A stretch of DNA of 24,698 nucleotides from Saccoglossus kowalevskii (lineage: Eukaryota; Hemichordata; Enteropneusta; Harrimaniidae). The DNA lies in NCBI RefSeq assembly GCF_000003605.2, contig NW_003155248.1, forward strand, positions 175,063 through 199,760, given 5' to 3'. Below, one piece after another: positions 11,726 through 19,732 of the stretch (the first letter of the stretch is position 1; each line of letters opens with the position of its first letter). Under the pieces are notes generated by a model. It was not told where the DNA came from, did no database searches, and saw only the letters and a program-made list of their open reading frames with translations. A program made the translations under genes and the position numbers.

Positions 11726-12493
11726 GATTCGCACAGAAATCAGCAGAACAATAAAAATGATAATACCTCAATCATTTGAAGTTCATTTAAATATGGCAAT
11801 AATAATGCACGTATTTAGTACTTCTATATAACAACACTAATTCCTTCCATGGTAGAGTAAATTAACAACATAATGACAACAATGTCCAAGTTAATCAGTA
11901 ATAACAGTGTTACAACACAGGAACAGTGGAACAATATCAGCAATACTTACGTAGACTAATACACACACCCTACAAATATTGATTTATATTCCTTCCCATA
12001 CAATCCATGCTATATATTTCTAATTCACCGAAAATTTCGAAGTAAATAAAGCACATAAATCAAAAGCATCGACTTGGATGATTTCGGAACAAAGCGACAC
12101 GTAACACTTTCTAATAGCGTGTCCCATTGTCTCATACAGATATAAAAGTGTCAAATGTTATCCTGAACATTAGGAAAAATAACAGTTCACCAACAGGCTC
12201 ATCGAATCGGCATAGAAGCGTGTGCACTGTTTACTTCTAAATCGATAATTGACCAGCACATGTCTCACACAATTTACATAACAGAACGTGACTACCAACC
12301 TCGTTCAAAGGTAATTCGTTCAACACGCACACTGGCTAAATATATGGATAAAATTCAGTTTATTTTTGAAACATGAACATGTCAACTAACCAATATCCGC
12401 CACACAATTGCCCCATTACGATTAACGCACTAATTTCATTATAATATCGTAGAATTAAAACGAATAAATTGTCTTATGTACTATTTATTACAG

Positions 12494-13252
12494 ACTGTAT
12501 ATGATCCTAAAAAAGAAAGTCAAAGTCGAATAAAGATAGTCAAGGAAGCCTGTAAGAGATATAATGTAAGCTATGAAGGCAAGACCAACAGCAGATTTGT
12601 TATATCGGAAGAGTACAAATTTATGATAAATTTAATACCTAAAGTGGGTTCTACCACCATGAGAAGAATAGGCATGACTCTCAGTAATACTTCGACAACT
12701 TCCTGGCGCTCGATATCACTTTTTAACATTTCACAGTATAATGACTACAAGAAAATTGTATTTTTTCGTGACCCATTGGAAAGGCTTGTTTCCTTCTATT
12801 ATTATGCTATACACTACACCCGGTTAGCCCCATATATGCATGAGGCATATTTGCCAATACTTTCGAAACTAGCTGGAGGCGATCCGTCTGACGAAAAATG
12901 GAAAACACATAACATAACATTTCGGGAAATGACTGAGGTTATTATTACCGTGGGATATAACATATTCACTCGGCATGTGTGGCCGCAATATCTTATTTCT
13001 AAAATTTGTTATTACAACGCTGACTTTATAGGTCATCTTGAGGAATTATTCGCAGATGGAAACTATTTTCTTGAATTAGTTGGCATAAGAGACTTGAACA
13101 TTTTTCCAGAAATACATCAGCAACAAGGACATGAAAAAATCAAAGATACAATCGGAACCCTACCTAGAGACATGCTTCTTCGGATTATTGATTTATACAA
13201 GGTAGATTTTGAAATTCTTGGCTACAATTACTCTAAATATACAAATCCGTAG
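12494..13252 (+). CDS. HNK-1-type carbohydrate sulfotransferase, exon 3 (catalytic domain)
   Basis: TTATTACAG|ACT is the acceptor, and 252 codons then run to TAG. Joined to exons 1 and 2 the protein is 306 residues, normal for this family, which moves sulfate from PAPS to a sugar hydroxyl of glycans in the Golgi lumen. Key parts in whole-protein numbering are: RIKIVKEACKRYNV (about 66-79), matching the family's R...C..Y lead-in; the 5'-phosphosulfate loop LIPKVGSTTMRRIG (101-114); the 3'-phosphate motif FFRDPLERLVSFYY (144-157); RHVWPQ (214-219) and C226; DFIGHLEEL (231-239) with D242; and a family-typical ending VDFEILGYNY. Five N-glycosylation sequons (N78, N119, N132, N194, N299) suit a lumenal domain. 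Oddities are S for the usual C and M for the usual W in the PAPS loop. The sugar acceptor cannot be told. The first six codons of the unspliced frame (from 12476) are intron. Confidence 0.93.
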   Translation, partial: TVYDPKKESQSRIKIVKEACKRYNVSYEGKTNSRFVISEEYKFMINLIPKVGSTTMRRIGMTLSNTSTTSWRSISLFNISQYNDYKKIVFFRDPLERLVSFYYYAIHYTRLAPYMHEAYLPILSKLAGGDPSDEKWKTHNITFREMTEVIITVGYNIFTRHVWPQYLISKICYYNADFIGHLEELFADGNYFLELVGIRDLNIFPEIHQQQGHEKIKDTIGTLPRDMLLRIIDLYKVDFEILGYNYSKYTNP

Positions 13253-13387
13253 GGGTAAATAAGATGATGTCTAATAATTTAATAATATCATCGACAACTC
13301 AATTTTATAATTAGGATAAGAGATAGAGTAAAAGCAAATGTTTAATCTAGTCGTAGTTACTTTTAACCAAATACAATAATATGAGGT
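13253..13387 (+). other. 3' flank of the sulfotransferase gene
   Basis: No canonical AATAAA occurs shortly after the stop. The nearest variants are ATTAAA near 13608 and AATAAA at 14487-14492, and neither can be separated from AT-rich background, so no poly(A) site is called. Confidence 0.4.
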
Positions 13388-13529
13388 CATTACGAGGATA
13401 CCTCAAAGTATGCATGAAGAGAGTACAGTTGGAGTATCGATCAACGCGCAGGTATCTTCGAAACAATCTTATTATTATACATCTTTTCATCCCAATGATA
13501 CATCATGCGAATGTATCAGCGAAATTATA
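13388..13529. repeat. Dispersed repeat family R2, copy A
   Basis: Begins CATTACGAGGATACCTCAAA and continues through GAAGAGAGTACAGTTGGAGT and ATCAACGCGCAG. It then aligns with copy C again over GTAT.TTC and TTATTAT.ATA.ATCTTTT.. TCCCA as far as CGAAAT. Relative to copy C about 44 bases are missing after the CGCGCAG segment. The 64-codon frame at 13410-13604 is this repeat and is not treated as a gene. Confidence 0.65.
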
Positions 13530-14846
13530 TGTGTAGAGTCCGGTCAAACCCTGGTGGCAGCCATGTTTGTTTGTTTTTATATTAGAGAACGCTTACGCGC
13601 GTAAACATTAAATATTTGGAATTCGCATTTCTTTATTTGGTAGGATGATAATACGCCGTAAAATACGCTGGACTATGTTTCATATCACGGAATGATCTAA
13701 CGTTTTCTGAACTAAGAAATCAAATAGAAACAATTAGTTAATAACACACTGACTCAAACGAGGAATACTTTAATACTTTGACGAGGTCAGTTGGCATCAA
13801 ATGAACATAGCCTTTGTGATCTTTAATATAAATGTTTCAATTATGCATGCTTACGAAATATATATTGATATCACGGAAATGTTGTGGGACAATAATATAT
13901 TTCCGGCGTATGTTAATATAAACAATTCACGTGGACTTAACAATGGAGTACAAGTTGAAATGCTGACAATCAAAAATGTTGCATATTATATACGAACCGA
14001 TTTGATTGGTCAACACAATCACATTTGGATCGAGACCTCGTGGGTGCGAACAAAGTACTATTGTTACAATATTGTTATAATACGTTACAGGCATAAAACA
14101 TCATACTGCTACACGGCTTTTATGTACTCAAAAACAATATTCACAACTAGCATTCCAGTGATGTAAAATGTTTCATCTCAACCGCTAAAATCAAAACATG
14201 ATGTGTAGACAAGTCAACATCAAATCTTGTGGTCTTAGCGATGTGCTATATGTATGGTAGCATCTACACACTTTACCAATATCAAAACTAGAACCACTAA
14301 TTGTATTAATCTGAAATTAGACACACATCTTGTATGTCACAAGTACATTCAAGTCTAAATGATAATTCGCAATAGGTCACAGGGTTTGCCATCCGTACTG
14401 GATTTGAAACACCTATTAATCATACTTTAGACGGTTTTGTCAAAGCGATTTTCTCTTATTGCATCACTGATATATGTACAAATATGAATAAATATATAAC
14501 ATGTGATTGTAATTATTTCAAGGGCTTACAGCGATGTGCAATTCTTTGTTATACCCTTTAAAATAGTATTCATTGCATCAAAGAATTAACGAAATGCTGC
14601 AACTAAAGCTATGTTAGAATTGCTTTTTGGAATGTGTTTGAAGTACATGGGCATTGCGAATAATAACAGTTATTAGTCATCAATCGTAAAACTGTATCAC
14701 TACTACCAGCTTTTTTTATAAATGTTCCATTACTATAATGCGATTTCAAAAAGAGCGCTGAATTTCTAGTTACCCATACAAATATAATTCACAATGCAAT
14801 GTGGCAATGTCGTCGTCGTAACGGTGCGCTCCTCTAAGTAAACATA
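13530..14846. other. Gene-free stretch
   Basis: Holds a 121-codon + strand frame (13801-14166) with no signal peptide, domain or composition that I recognise. A frame of that length is not surprising in about 50 kb of two-strand AT-rich sequence. Otherwise only AT-rich DNA is seen. Confidence 0.4.
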
Positions 14847-14862
14847 CCTGCATCCGCCCCTG
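14847..14862 (-). mobile_element. Orphan hAT-like terminal inverted repeat
   Basis: Read on the minus strand, the 16 bases ending at 14862 are CAGGGGCGGATGCAGG. This closely resembles the CAGGGGCGGATCCAG type of terminus common among hAT DNA transposons (knowledge from memory). If real, the element lies at lower coordinates. No matching opposite terminus or 8-bp target duplication was found, so it is at best a fragment. Confidence 0.3.
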
Positions 14863-15000
14863 ATCAGGCCATTTTTACCTCTAATAACAGGGCCCAATGG
14901 ACAGGAACGGTCAAAGAGTCACGTCATTGCGGGGCGAACACATCCCCGCCTGGGACTATTGGCCAATTTGCTTCTTTGTTGTTGAAAGTGCTTTTAAAAA
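14863..15000. promoter_or_regulatory. CpG- and CCAAT-rich patch, promoter-like
   Basis: This patch is clearly richer in G+C than its surroundings. It holds CCAAT at 14894-14898, a CRE-like TCACGTCA ending near 14926, a GCGGGG/CCCCGC hairpin (14929-14934 with 14944-14949), a palindromic ATTGGCCAAT (14958-14967), and a TTTTAAAA about 30 bases later. Together these look like a core promoter reading rightward, yet no coding exon is evident after it. It might instead be transposon-derived. Confidence 0.3.
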
Positions 15001-15774
15001 GCAGGTTAGTTCACGTACAATTCATGGTGCTTCTTTTTAGCCAAGATAAATCTTCTCGAAACAAAACATCTGGCTGACTGTTAACTCCTGTTCTTTTCAC
15101 ATTGTGTGGGCTACCATATATAGACTCATAGAATTTCAAACTCATCAAAAATTCGTACTTATTCCTATTTGTTATATGGGTACTCAAAAGCTGCAAAGAC
15201 TTATTCTATGCTTATTAAGATCTGGCTACCCTGAAAATATGCATAGAAGGAAAGGAAACACCTCACTGAAAACAAACTTTTCCAATGATCCTGAACAAAA
15301 AACATAACACCGAATTTCATATACCAAACATTCTATTTCAGCTTTTTTTCAATAACTTGATAGTGGAATTTTTCCATTCACTCACCAAATTGCTGAAATT
15401 AAATAGAGTTGTGTCTGAAATATATCTGGAAATATGTTATGAACTTATGACAAGCCAGACTAAAACTTTGGCAATTATAGTATTTTGTGATAGAAAAATG
15501 AACAGATAGTGCAGATAAATATATACCATTGTATTCACATGATTTATGAAAAATAAAGAAACATAAAACTGTTCATAAACAGATGCAAGGGCTTCTCTTT
15601 AACTCACTACTCAACCTACGTATGGTAATTATATCATATACAATGCAAAGTATTTTTATTAGTGATCCCAAGTAAAGGCAAATTAATGTGTCTAGAGTGC
15701 AGCTACAAAATCAAAAATGATTCTCTGTACAGAGATGAGAAGGACAAACACATTAAAGCAGGGGAGTCATCACC

Positions 15775-15891
15775 CGCGCATGCGTCAGATGGTCATAGCG
15801 TGTCATTATTTACAAACGTCTATTCGTGAGCCTTTGCATTTTTAGCGTGTGTTGTTTTCGTCGCTTGGGACTCAATTCCTGCGCGTGCGCA
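15775..15891. promoter_or_regulatory. CpG-rich patch with two NRF-1-like palindromes
   Basis: CGCGCATGCG lies at 15775-15784. TGCGCGTGCGCA lies at 15880-15891, and its reverse complement TGCGCACGCGCA fits the NRF-1 consensus YGCGCAYGCGCR exactly. The two lie about 105 bases apart in otherwise AT-rich DNA, with several further CpGs between them. NRF-1 sites usually mark promoters of broadly expressed animal genes. No confident gene starts next to it. A minus-strand frame starting MASIRMMFFLIII at 16002 overlaps it and could be a signal peptide, but it lacks splice support. Confidence 0.35.
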
Positions 15892-16195
15892 GGTGACGAC
15901 CCTCCGTTTAAACATGGAGTAAGCGATTACTGTAGAAATGTGAATAAAACTTGGTGTTGATGCAATAATAATGAGAAAAAACATCATTCTAATACTCGCC
16001 ATTATGTTGAGTTTTGTGTTAATGCTTTAATACTAACCCCTAATTAAATGAATATGTAAATGCACATACATTTGAATACAGTGTAATTGTAACGAAAGTG
16101 TCAACACGATTTTTGGGAATAGTAGATTTATTTATATGACCTAAACCATCTGTGGTAATTTTAATTCAATTTGATCATATTACCACATCACTTAC

Positions 16196-16245
16196 TCAGT
16201 ATTGGTAATTGTCTGACTTCCATTGGAAATCCTGGCAGCTGCCAT
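16196..16245 (-). CDS. Candidate first exon of an unidentified minus-strand gene
   Basis: On the minus strand, AAAACATGG at 16245 is a near-ideal start context. It opens 16 codons (MAAARISNGSQTITNT) plus two bases, then meets CTGA|GTAAGT, a strong splice donor. A TTTTATAGG element lies about 80 bases upstream. The combination is suggestive, but there is no downstream exon I can link to it and no protein family recognised, so chance remains quite possible. Confidence 0.25.
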
Positions 16246-16562
16246 GTTTTGATTGATGATTTGTTTTGAGAGGAACGGAAAAAGTGACGAAATAAGACCA
16301 TTTCGATGCAAGGCTGCCTATAAAATTACATGCTCCTGAAATAAAGAGAAGTGAATTAATCAGTTATATTGCATGTTTCCATGAAAAACAACAACCATAC
16401 ACTACCGTAAAATATAATAAATACGAGGCAACAACAGCTATTGACAAACAAACAAATCAGATTGTTTTCTTTCATACTTTCTGCCATTGCCATTATGGTG
16501 TCTATTTCCCTATCTCTTCACTACTATATACAGTATTCCTGACGAAATACACATTATTAGAT

Positions 16563-16672
16563 CATTACGAAGATACTGCAAAGCATATCACGAAGACAGT
16601 GCAGCTATAGTATTGACCGACGCGCATTGGAGATCGATGCGATCAAGTACTGTATCCTCGAGCTGGTCACTC
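16563..16672. repeat. Dispersed repeat family R2, copy B
   Basis: Reads CATTACGAAGATACTGCAAA, then CGAAGACAGTGCAG and GACCGACGCGCATTGGAGAT. It has a one-base insertion relative to copies A and C near CATATCACGAAG, which breaks any shared reading frame and points to non-coding DNA. The 62-codon frame at 16487-16675 is a by-product. Confidence 0.6.
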
Positions 16673-16939
16673 TAGTGAATTCCATGTAACCAGCGACTAG
16701 AGGTCACGAATTGGAGCATTGAACTATACCTCAACTGTATTGCGAGGTTTGAATTTGACAATGATGTTAAATAAATACTGGGTTTGAATTCGGTAGTATG
16801 TGGATCCGCTCACTGAGAGAACAAACCATTGTCATTGGGCAAAATGTTTTGCAGCAACCCCACAAATAAAATGCCATCGGACATATCAGTCATGACGCCA
16901 GCGTCTGTTGTGTCACAATGTGTGCAGAATACTATAAGT

Positions 16940-17145
16940 TTATTACAAGGATACTGCAAAGTATACACAAAGAGAGTACAGGAGGAGTATTGATTGACGT
17001 GCAGTGGAGCTTGATTCAATCGCTTACTTTCTGAGTGACTAATTTGCAGTATTTTCTTGATAACCTTATTATCATAAATCTTTTTCTCCCATGAACAAAC
17101 GTCATCAAATAATGTAATTTGTTAAAGCAGCAACGAAATATTATG
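16940..17145. repeat. Dispersed repeat family R2, copy C
   Basis: Reads ATTACAAGGATACTGCAAAG, AAAGAGAGTACAGGAGGAGT and GATTGACGTGCAGTGGAGCT, and goes on to align with copy A as far as AACGAAATA. It is the longest of the three copies. All are in the same orientation within 3.8 kb. The family is unidentified; a SINE or MITE is possible. Confidence 0.6.
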
Positions 17146-17962
17146 CAAGTATTTATCCAAGCATACGGCTCGTTGAAGCATTGGTAACAAAAACACATTC
17201 TGAAGTCTCACGTTACCAGCAACATCAATTTATTTCGAGTTCACAAGGAATCATTTCAGATATTCACACAAACACGTGAAACACCATAATGTGACATGTG
17301 TATGGATTTAGTTTAATTAGAAGTTAATAAATGTCATGGCGTGCACACAGTTTTGTGGAAATCTGTTTTACAAGAATTCAAAAACACTGAGCTTAAATAT
17401 ATAATTTTCCCCTGAAAGAATTAACATACACTATTGGACCATGAATTGGTTAAATTTAGCCTGCATAGAGCACATAAATAATACAATACCAACATACATA
17501 TGCATTTATTATTTAGCTATCATCTGTGTTGTAATTGGAACATGCTAATTCGTTGATGCCGAGTTCGTGACACAATATTTTAAAATTTATAATAATATAC
17601 AATGTGTTAATATAATGTGAGCGTTGATTTTAATATACATGGCTTCTTTTATTATTTTCAACTTTATCATGGGTTCAAGCGGATTGATTGATTTTGGCAG
17701 ATGAAGTGAGTATCAAAAAATGGTGAAGTTCTATGTAGAGATGTGTTTGTTGTTCCCAATAATTAGTTTCACTGAGCGTGCCAGATCACACAAGATTTCC
17801 GTGCATGCAGACAAGAGTGTTAGGAGATGGGCAATTGCCAACTAACAGCTCGGTCCTCTCCTGAATTCATGTTTTGTCTTGGGAATACCCAATTAAATTA
17901 TTAGTCTTTAAATGGAAGACATATATCTGGACAATTTGTTTTTCACATTATATGAAGTTGAA

Positions 17963-18294
17963 CTAGAATGTGACGAGGTATGAAACATTAAATTTGTATA
18001 ATATTTGATTGGCTCTCTTTATATCATCATTATCAATATTGTGCATTTCTGTAGTAAATGGATCAAAGTAAAAAAATGTTCTGTTTGGATACGATGGTGT
18101 TTAGCCTCCAGCTGTTTTTGCGACACATCTAAGCCTTTCAGGAGTTAGTGTAAAGTTAATAAATCCAAGCATTCTCTTCAGTTGGTCAATTGGGTTTTGA
18201 TGAGCTGGTATAATTTTTTTTCAGACTCTGACCACTTTATAAGTGACCGCAACCACTTTGGTTATTGCTTGAACAAAATCATTCCACTGTGTAT
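17963..18294 (-). pseudogene. WSCD-like sulfotransferase pseudogene, last exon
   Basis: On the minus strand an acceptor ACTTTCAG precedes 18294, and 110 codons run in one frame to TAG at 17963. The frame is broken by TGA (18221-18223) and TAA (18101-18103). Blocks in order are WNDFVQAITKVVAVTYK, NPIDQLKRMLGFINF, TLTPERLRCVAKTAGG and FDPFTTEMHNIDNDDIKRAN. This order matches the C-terminal half of WSCD-type sulfotransferases (W.dFV, np..QL.rmL.Fl, eRL.Cv...G, DPfT.em). The expected (Y/F)EDLK just before NP is missing, as if deleted. No frameshift is present over the 110 codons, so decay is by substitution and perhaps one in-frame loss. Exons B and A of the same gene lie upstream at 18901 and 19156. 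A functional product is unlikely. Confidence 0.75.
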
Positions 18295-18900
18295 CTGAAA
18301 GTATACATGTCAATACATTAACTGACTATCTCTGTTTCAATTCTATTTTTCTCCTGTTAAAATAAACCTATAAACTTTTATAAAAAAAAGTATTTGATTG
18401 TTGAAATATAGAAATTTTCTTGTTACTATGAATAAATTCATGAATTCGTTTATCATTAGAATAATTCTTTATTTGTAAAATACAAGTTCATACAATATGT
18501 TCGTTAGTCAAAGGCTGTGATCAAATTGCTTTAAAAAACTTTCATGACTGTATACATGTCGGTACTAATAATAACCAATTTATAATTTGGAATATAATTC
18601 TGAAAATTTAAATACATAATCTCTCTGGCTTGACAGGGAAAAAATAAAGTTCGTACGTAGATATTCATGCGTTCTCTCCAATTATAAACCCTGTTACAAC
18701 TGTAATAATACATTCTAATATCAAGTATGGTGTAAATGTCAGTGACGAAAATTAGATGACAGGGATCTTGTTCTGTACAATAAAAAGTTATATATTGTTT
18801 AATTTAACCCGTCTGATTAATTGTTATTTAGCTCAGTGAAATGTTAATACATACTATTTAGTAACCACTGCTTTTGAAAACGTTCAGATTATCTGTACAA

Positions 18901-19016
18901 ATAAAACTATAATGAGAAAACATGTATAATGATATGAGCGCGTCGTGTGGATTTCATATCAACATAATTCCAGACGCAAATTCACCAGTGTAGCCATAAC
19001 TTTTGTAAACCAATGC
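18901..19016 (-). pseudogene. WSCD-like sulfotransferase pseudogene, middle exon (3'-phosphate motif)
   Basis: Minus-strand frame reading ALVYKSYGYTGEFASGIMLI, then TGA, then NPHDALISLYMF. It matches the WSCD-family pattern of a K(T/S)H-like lysine block followed about 12 residues later by LIRNP..A..S, the PAPS 3'-phosphate site. The arginine codon of that motif is now TGA (18954-18956), which a single C-to-T change from CGA explains. Exon ends are approximate, and no clear donor is left. It lies in the right order and strand between the other two blocks. Confidence 0.65.
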
Positions 19017-19155
19017 TCTTTTTTAGGTCACCTAATCCTTTAAATAAATTATGAACACAGTCATATCACATAATAACCACACATATGTTTAGCTTTTTTC
19101 TGTGAATAAATTCATATTGCCCTACTAGTTGACAGATTGTTGGGTTGCGTGTCTA

Positions 19156-19260
19156 ACCACTTGCATTCAAACCGCCTGCATCATAAAGCTAGCCGGTATA
19201 AATGCCAGTAGCAGTTTCAAGCGGATGACGTGTCCAGGTAGAAAACTTTTCAAACCTACC
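19156..19260 (-). pseudogene. WSCD-like sulfotransferase pseudogene, upstream exon (PAPS loop)
   Basis: Minus-strand frame with STWTRHPLETATGIYTG, then TAG (19189-19191), then LYDAGGLNASG. This is the WSCD-family signature (G)(N/S/A)TW.R.L.E.ATGI.TGS.Y. with the serine codon after TG turned into a stop. The preceding residues (GRFEKF) have lost the usual proline/serine-glycine loop. A further TAG follows at 19153-19155. On the opposite strand the same bases give a 62-codon cysteine-bearing frame (19129-19317), which is a shadow. Confidence 0.65.
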
Positions 19261-19672
19261 ATGGGTCCTATTTCATACGACCAGTTTCCAAACACCACAT
19301 TGCATTTGCTCTCATAACAAAATAAATGAACAATCATTTATTAGACATATTATTTTCATGATTTATCGGTTCAATTATACAATAATTCACAAATTATGAT
19401 AGTTACAACTACAGATTAATTTAAACCTAATCGGTGCCTAATCAATATTTAATATAGATTGTGGTTGTATCAGCTGTTTTTCTAATGTCCCATTTCTTAA
19501 ATGAAACAACCTTGTATTATGTTAGGAATGTTTGTTCTGGGAGCGATTACACTAGAAAGTTTATAGTCATTGACGTCAAATAGAATATAAGTGTGCCAAT
19601 AACCGTCATAAAGGATGGAGTAGAAAATCGACTGGCCATGACACCTGTAGATTGCTTAAAATAAAAAGTGAA

Positions 19673-19732
19673 ACCTATAGTTGCTTAATATAACAAAGTA
19701 CCATTACTTTGTTATATTAAGCAACTACAGGT
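19673..19732. repeat. Near-perfect hairpin, 28-bp arms and 4-base loop
   Basis: Arms 19673-19700 and 19705-19732 pair at 27 of 28 positions around CCAT. The mismatch (A opposite C) would be a U-G wobble in a minus-strand transcript. A weaker direct copy of the left arm (ACCTGTAGATTGCTTAAAAT) lies just upstream at about 19642-19661. It could be a foldback transposon core, a replication snap-back or a small-RNA precursor. Confidence 0.8.

Larger units (their letters stand above)
10689..12493 (+). other. Intron 2 of the sulfotransferase gene
   Basis: The interval begins GTGAGT and ends TATTTATTACAG. It contains the 50-N gap and one hydrophobic antisense frame (11549-11725). No repeated element or other exon was recognised in the remainder. 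Confidence 0.6.

Noticed and set aside
13801-14166. 121-codon + strand reading frame after the sulfotransferase gene
   Set aside because: A rough stop-codon estimate for this composition makes a frame of this size expected about once in two to three windows like this. It has no domain, signal peptide or splice support that I can see.
14374-14862. CAGGGTTTGCCATCC near 14382 as the partner of the terminus at 14862
   Set aside because: Only CAGGG is shared, and the flanking 8 bases (ATAGGTCA and ATCAGGCC) do not match.
15820-16002. Minus-strand frame MASIRMMFFLIII..., signal-peptide-like with good start context
   Set aside because: The frame runs into the CpG patch, has no usable donor and no recognised mature domain. 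It is kept only as a remark.
15759-17415. CAGGGG at 15759 and CCCCTG at about 17410 as ends of a hAT element
   Set aside because: The inner sequences of the two ends do not match each other and there is no 8-base target duplication.
19129-19317. 62-codon + strand frame with several cysteines (DCWVACLTTC), suggestive of a PAN/apple-like fragment with a CAG|GTAGAA donor
   Set aside because: The minus strand of the same bases carries the much more specific WSCD-type signature STWTRHPLETATGIYTG, so the + frame is its shadow.
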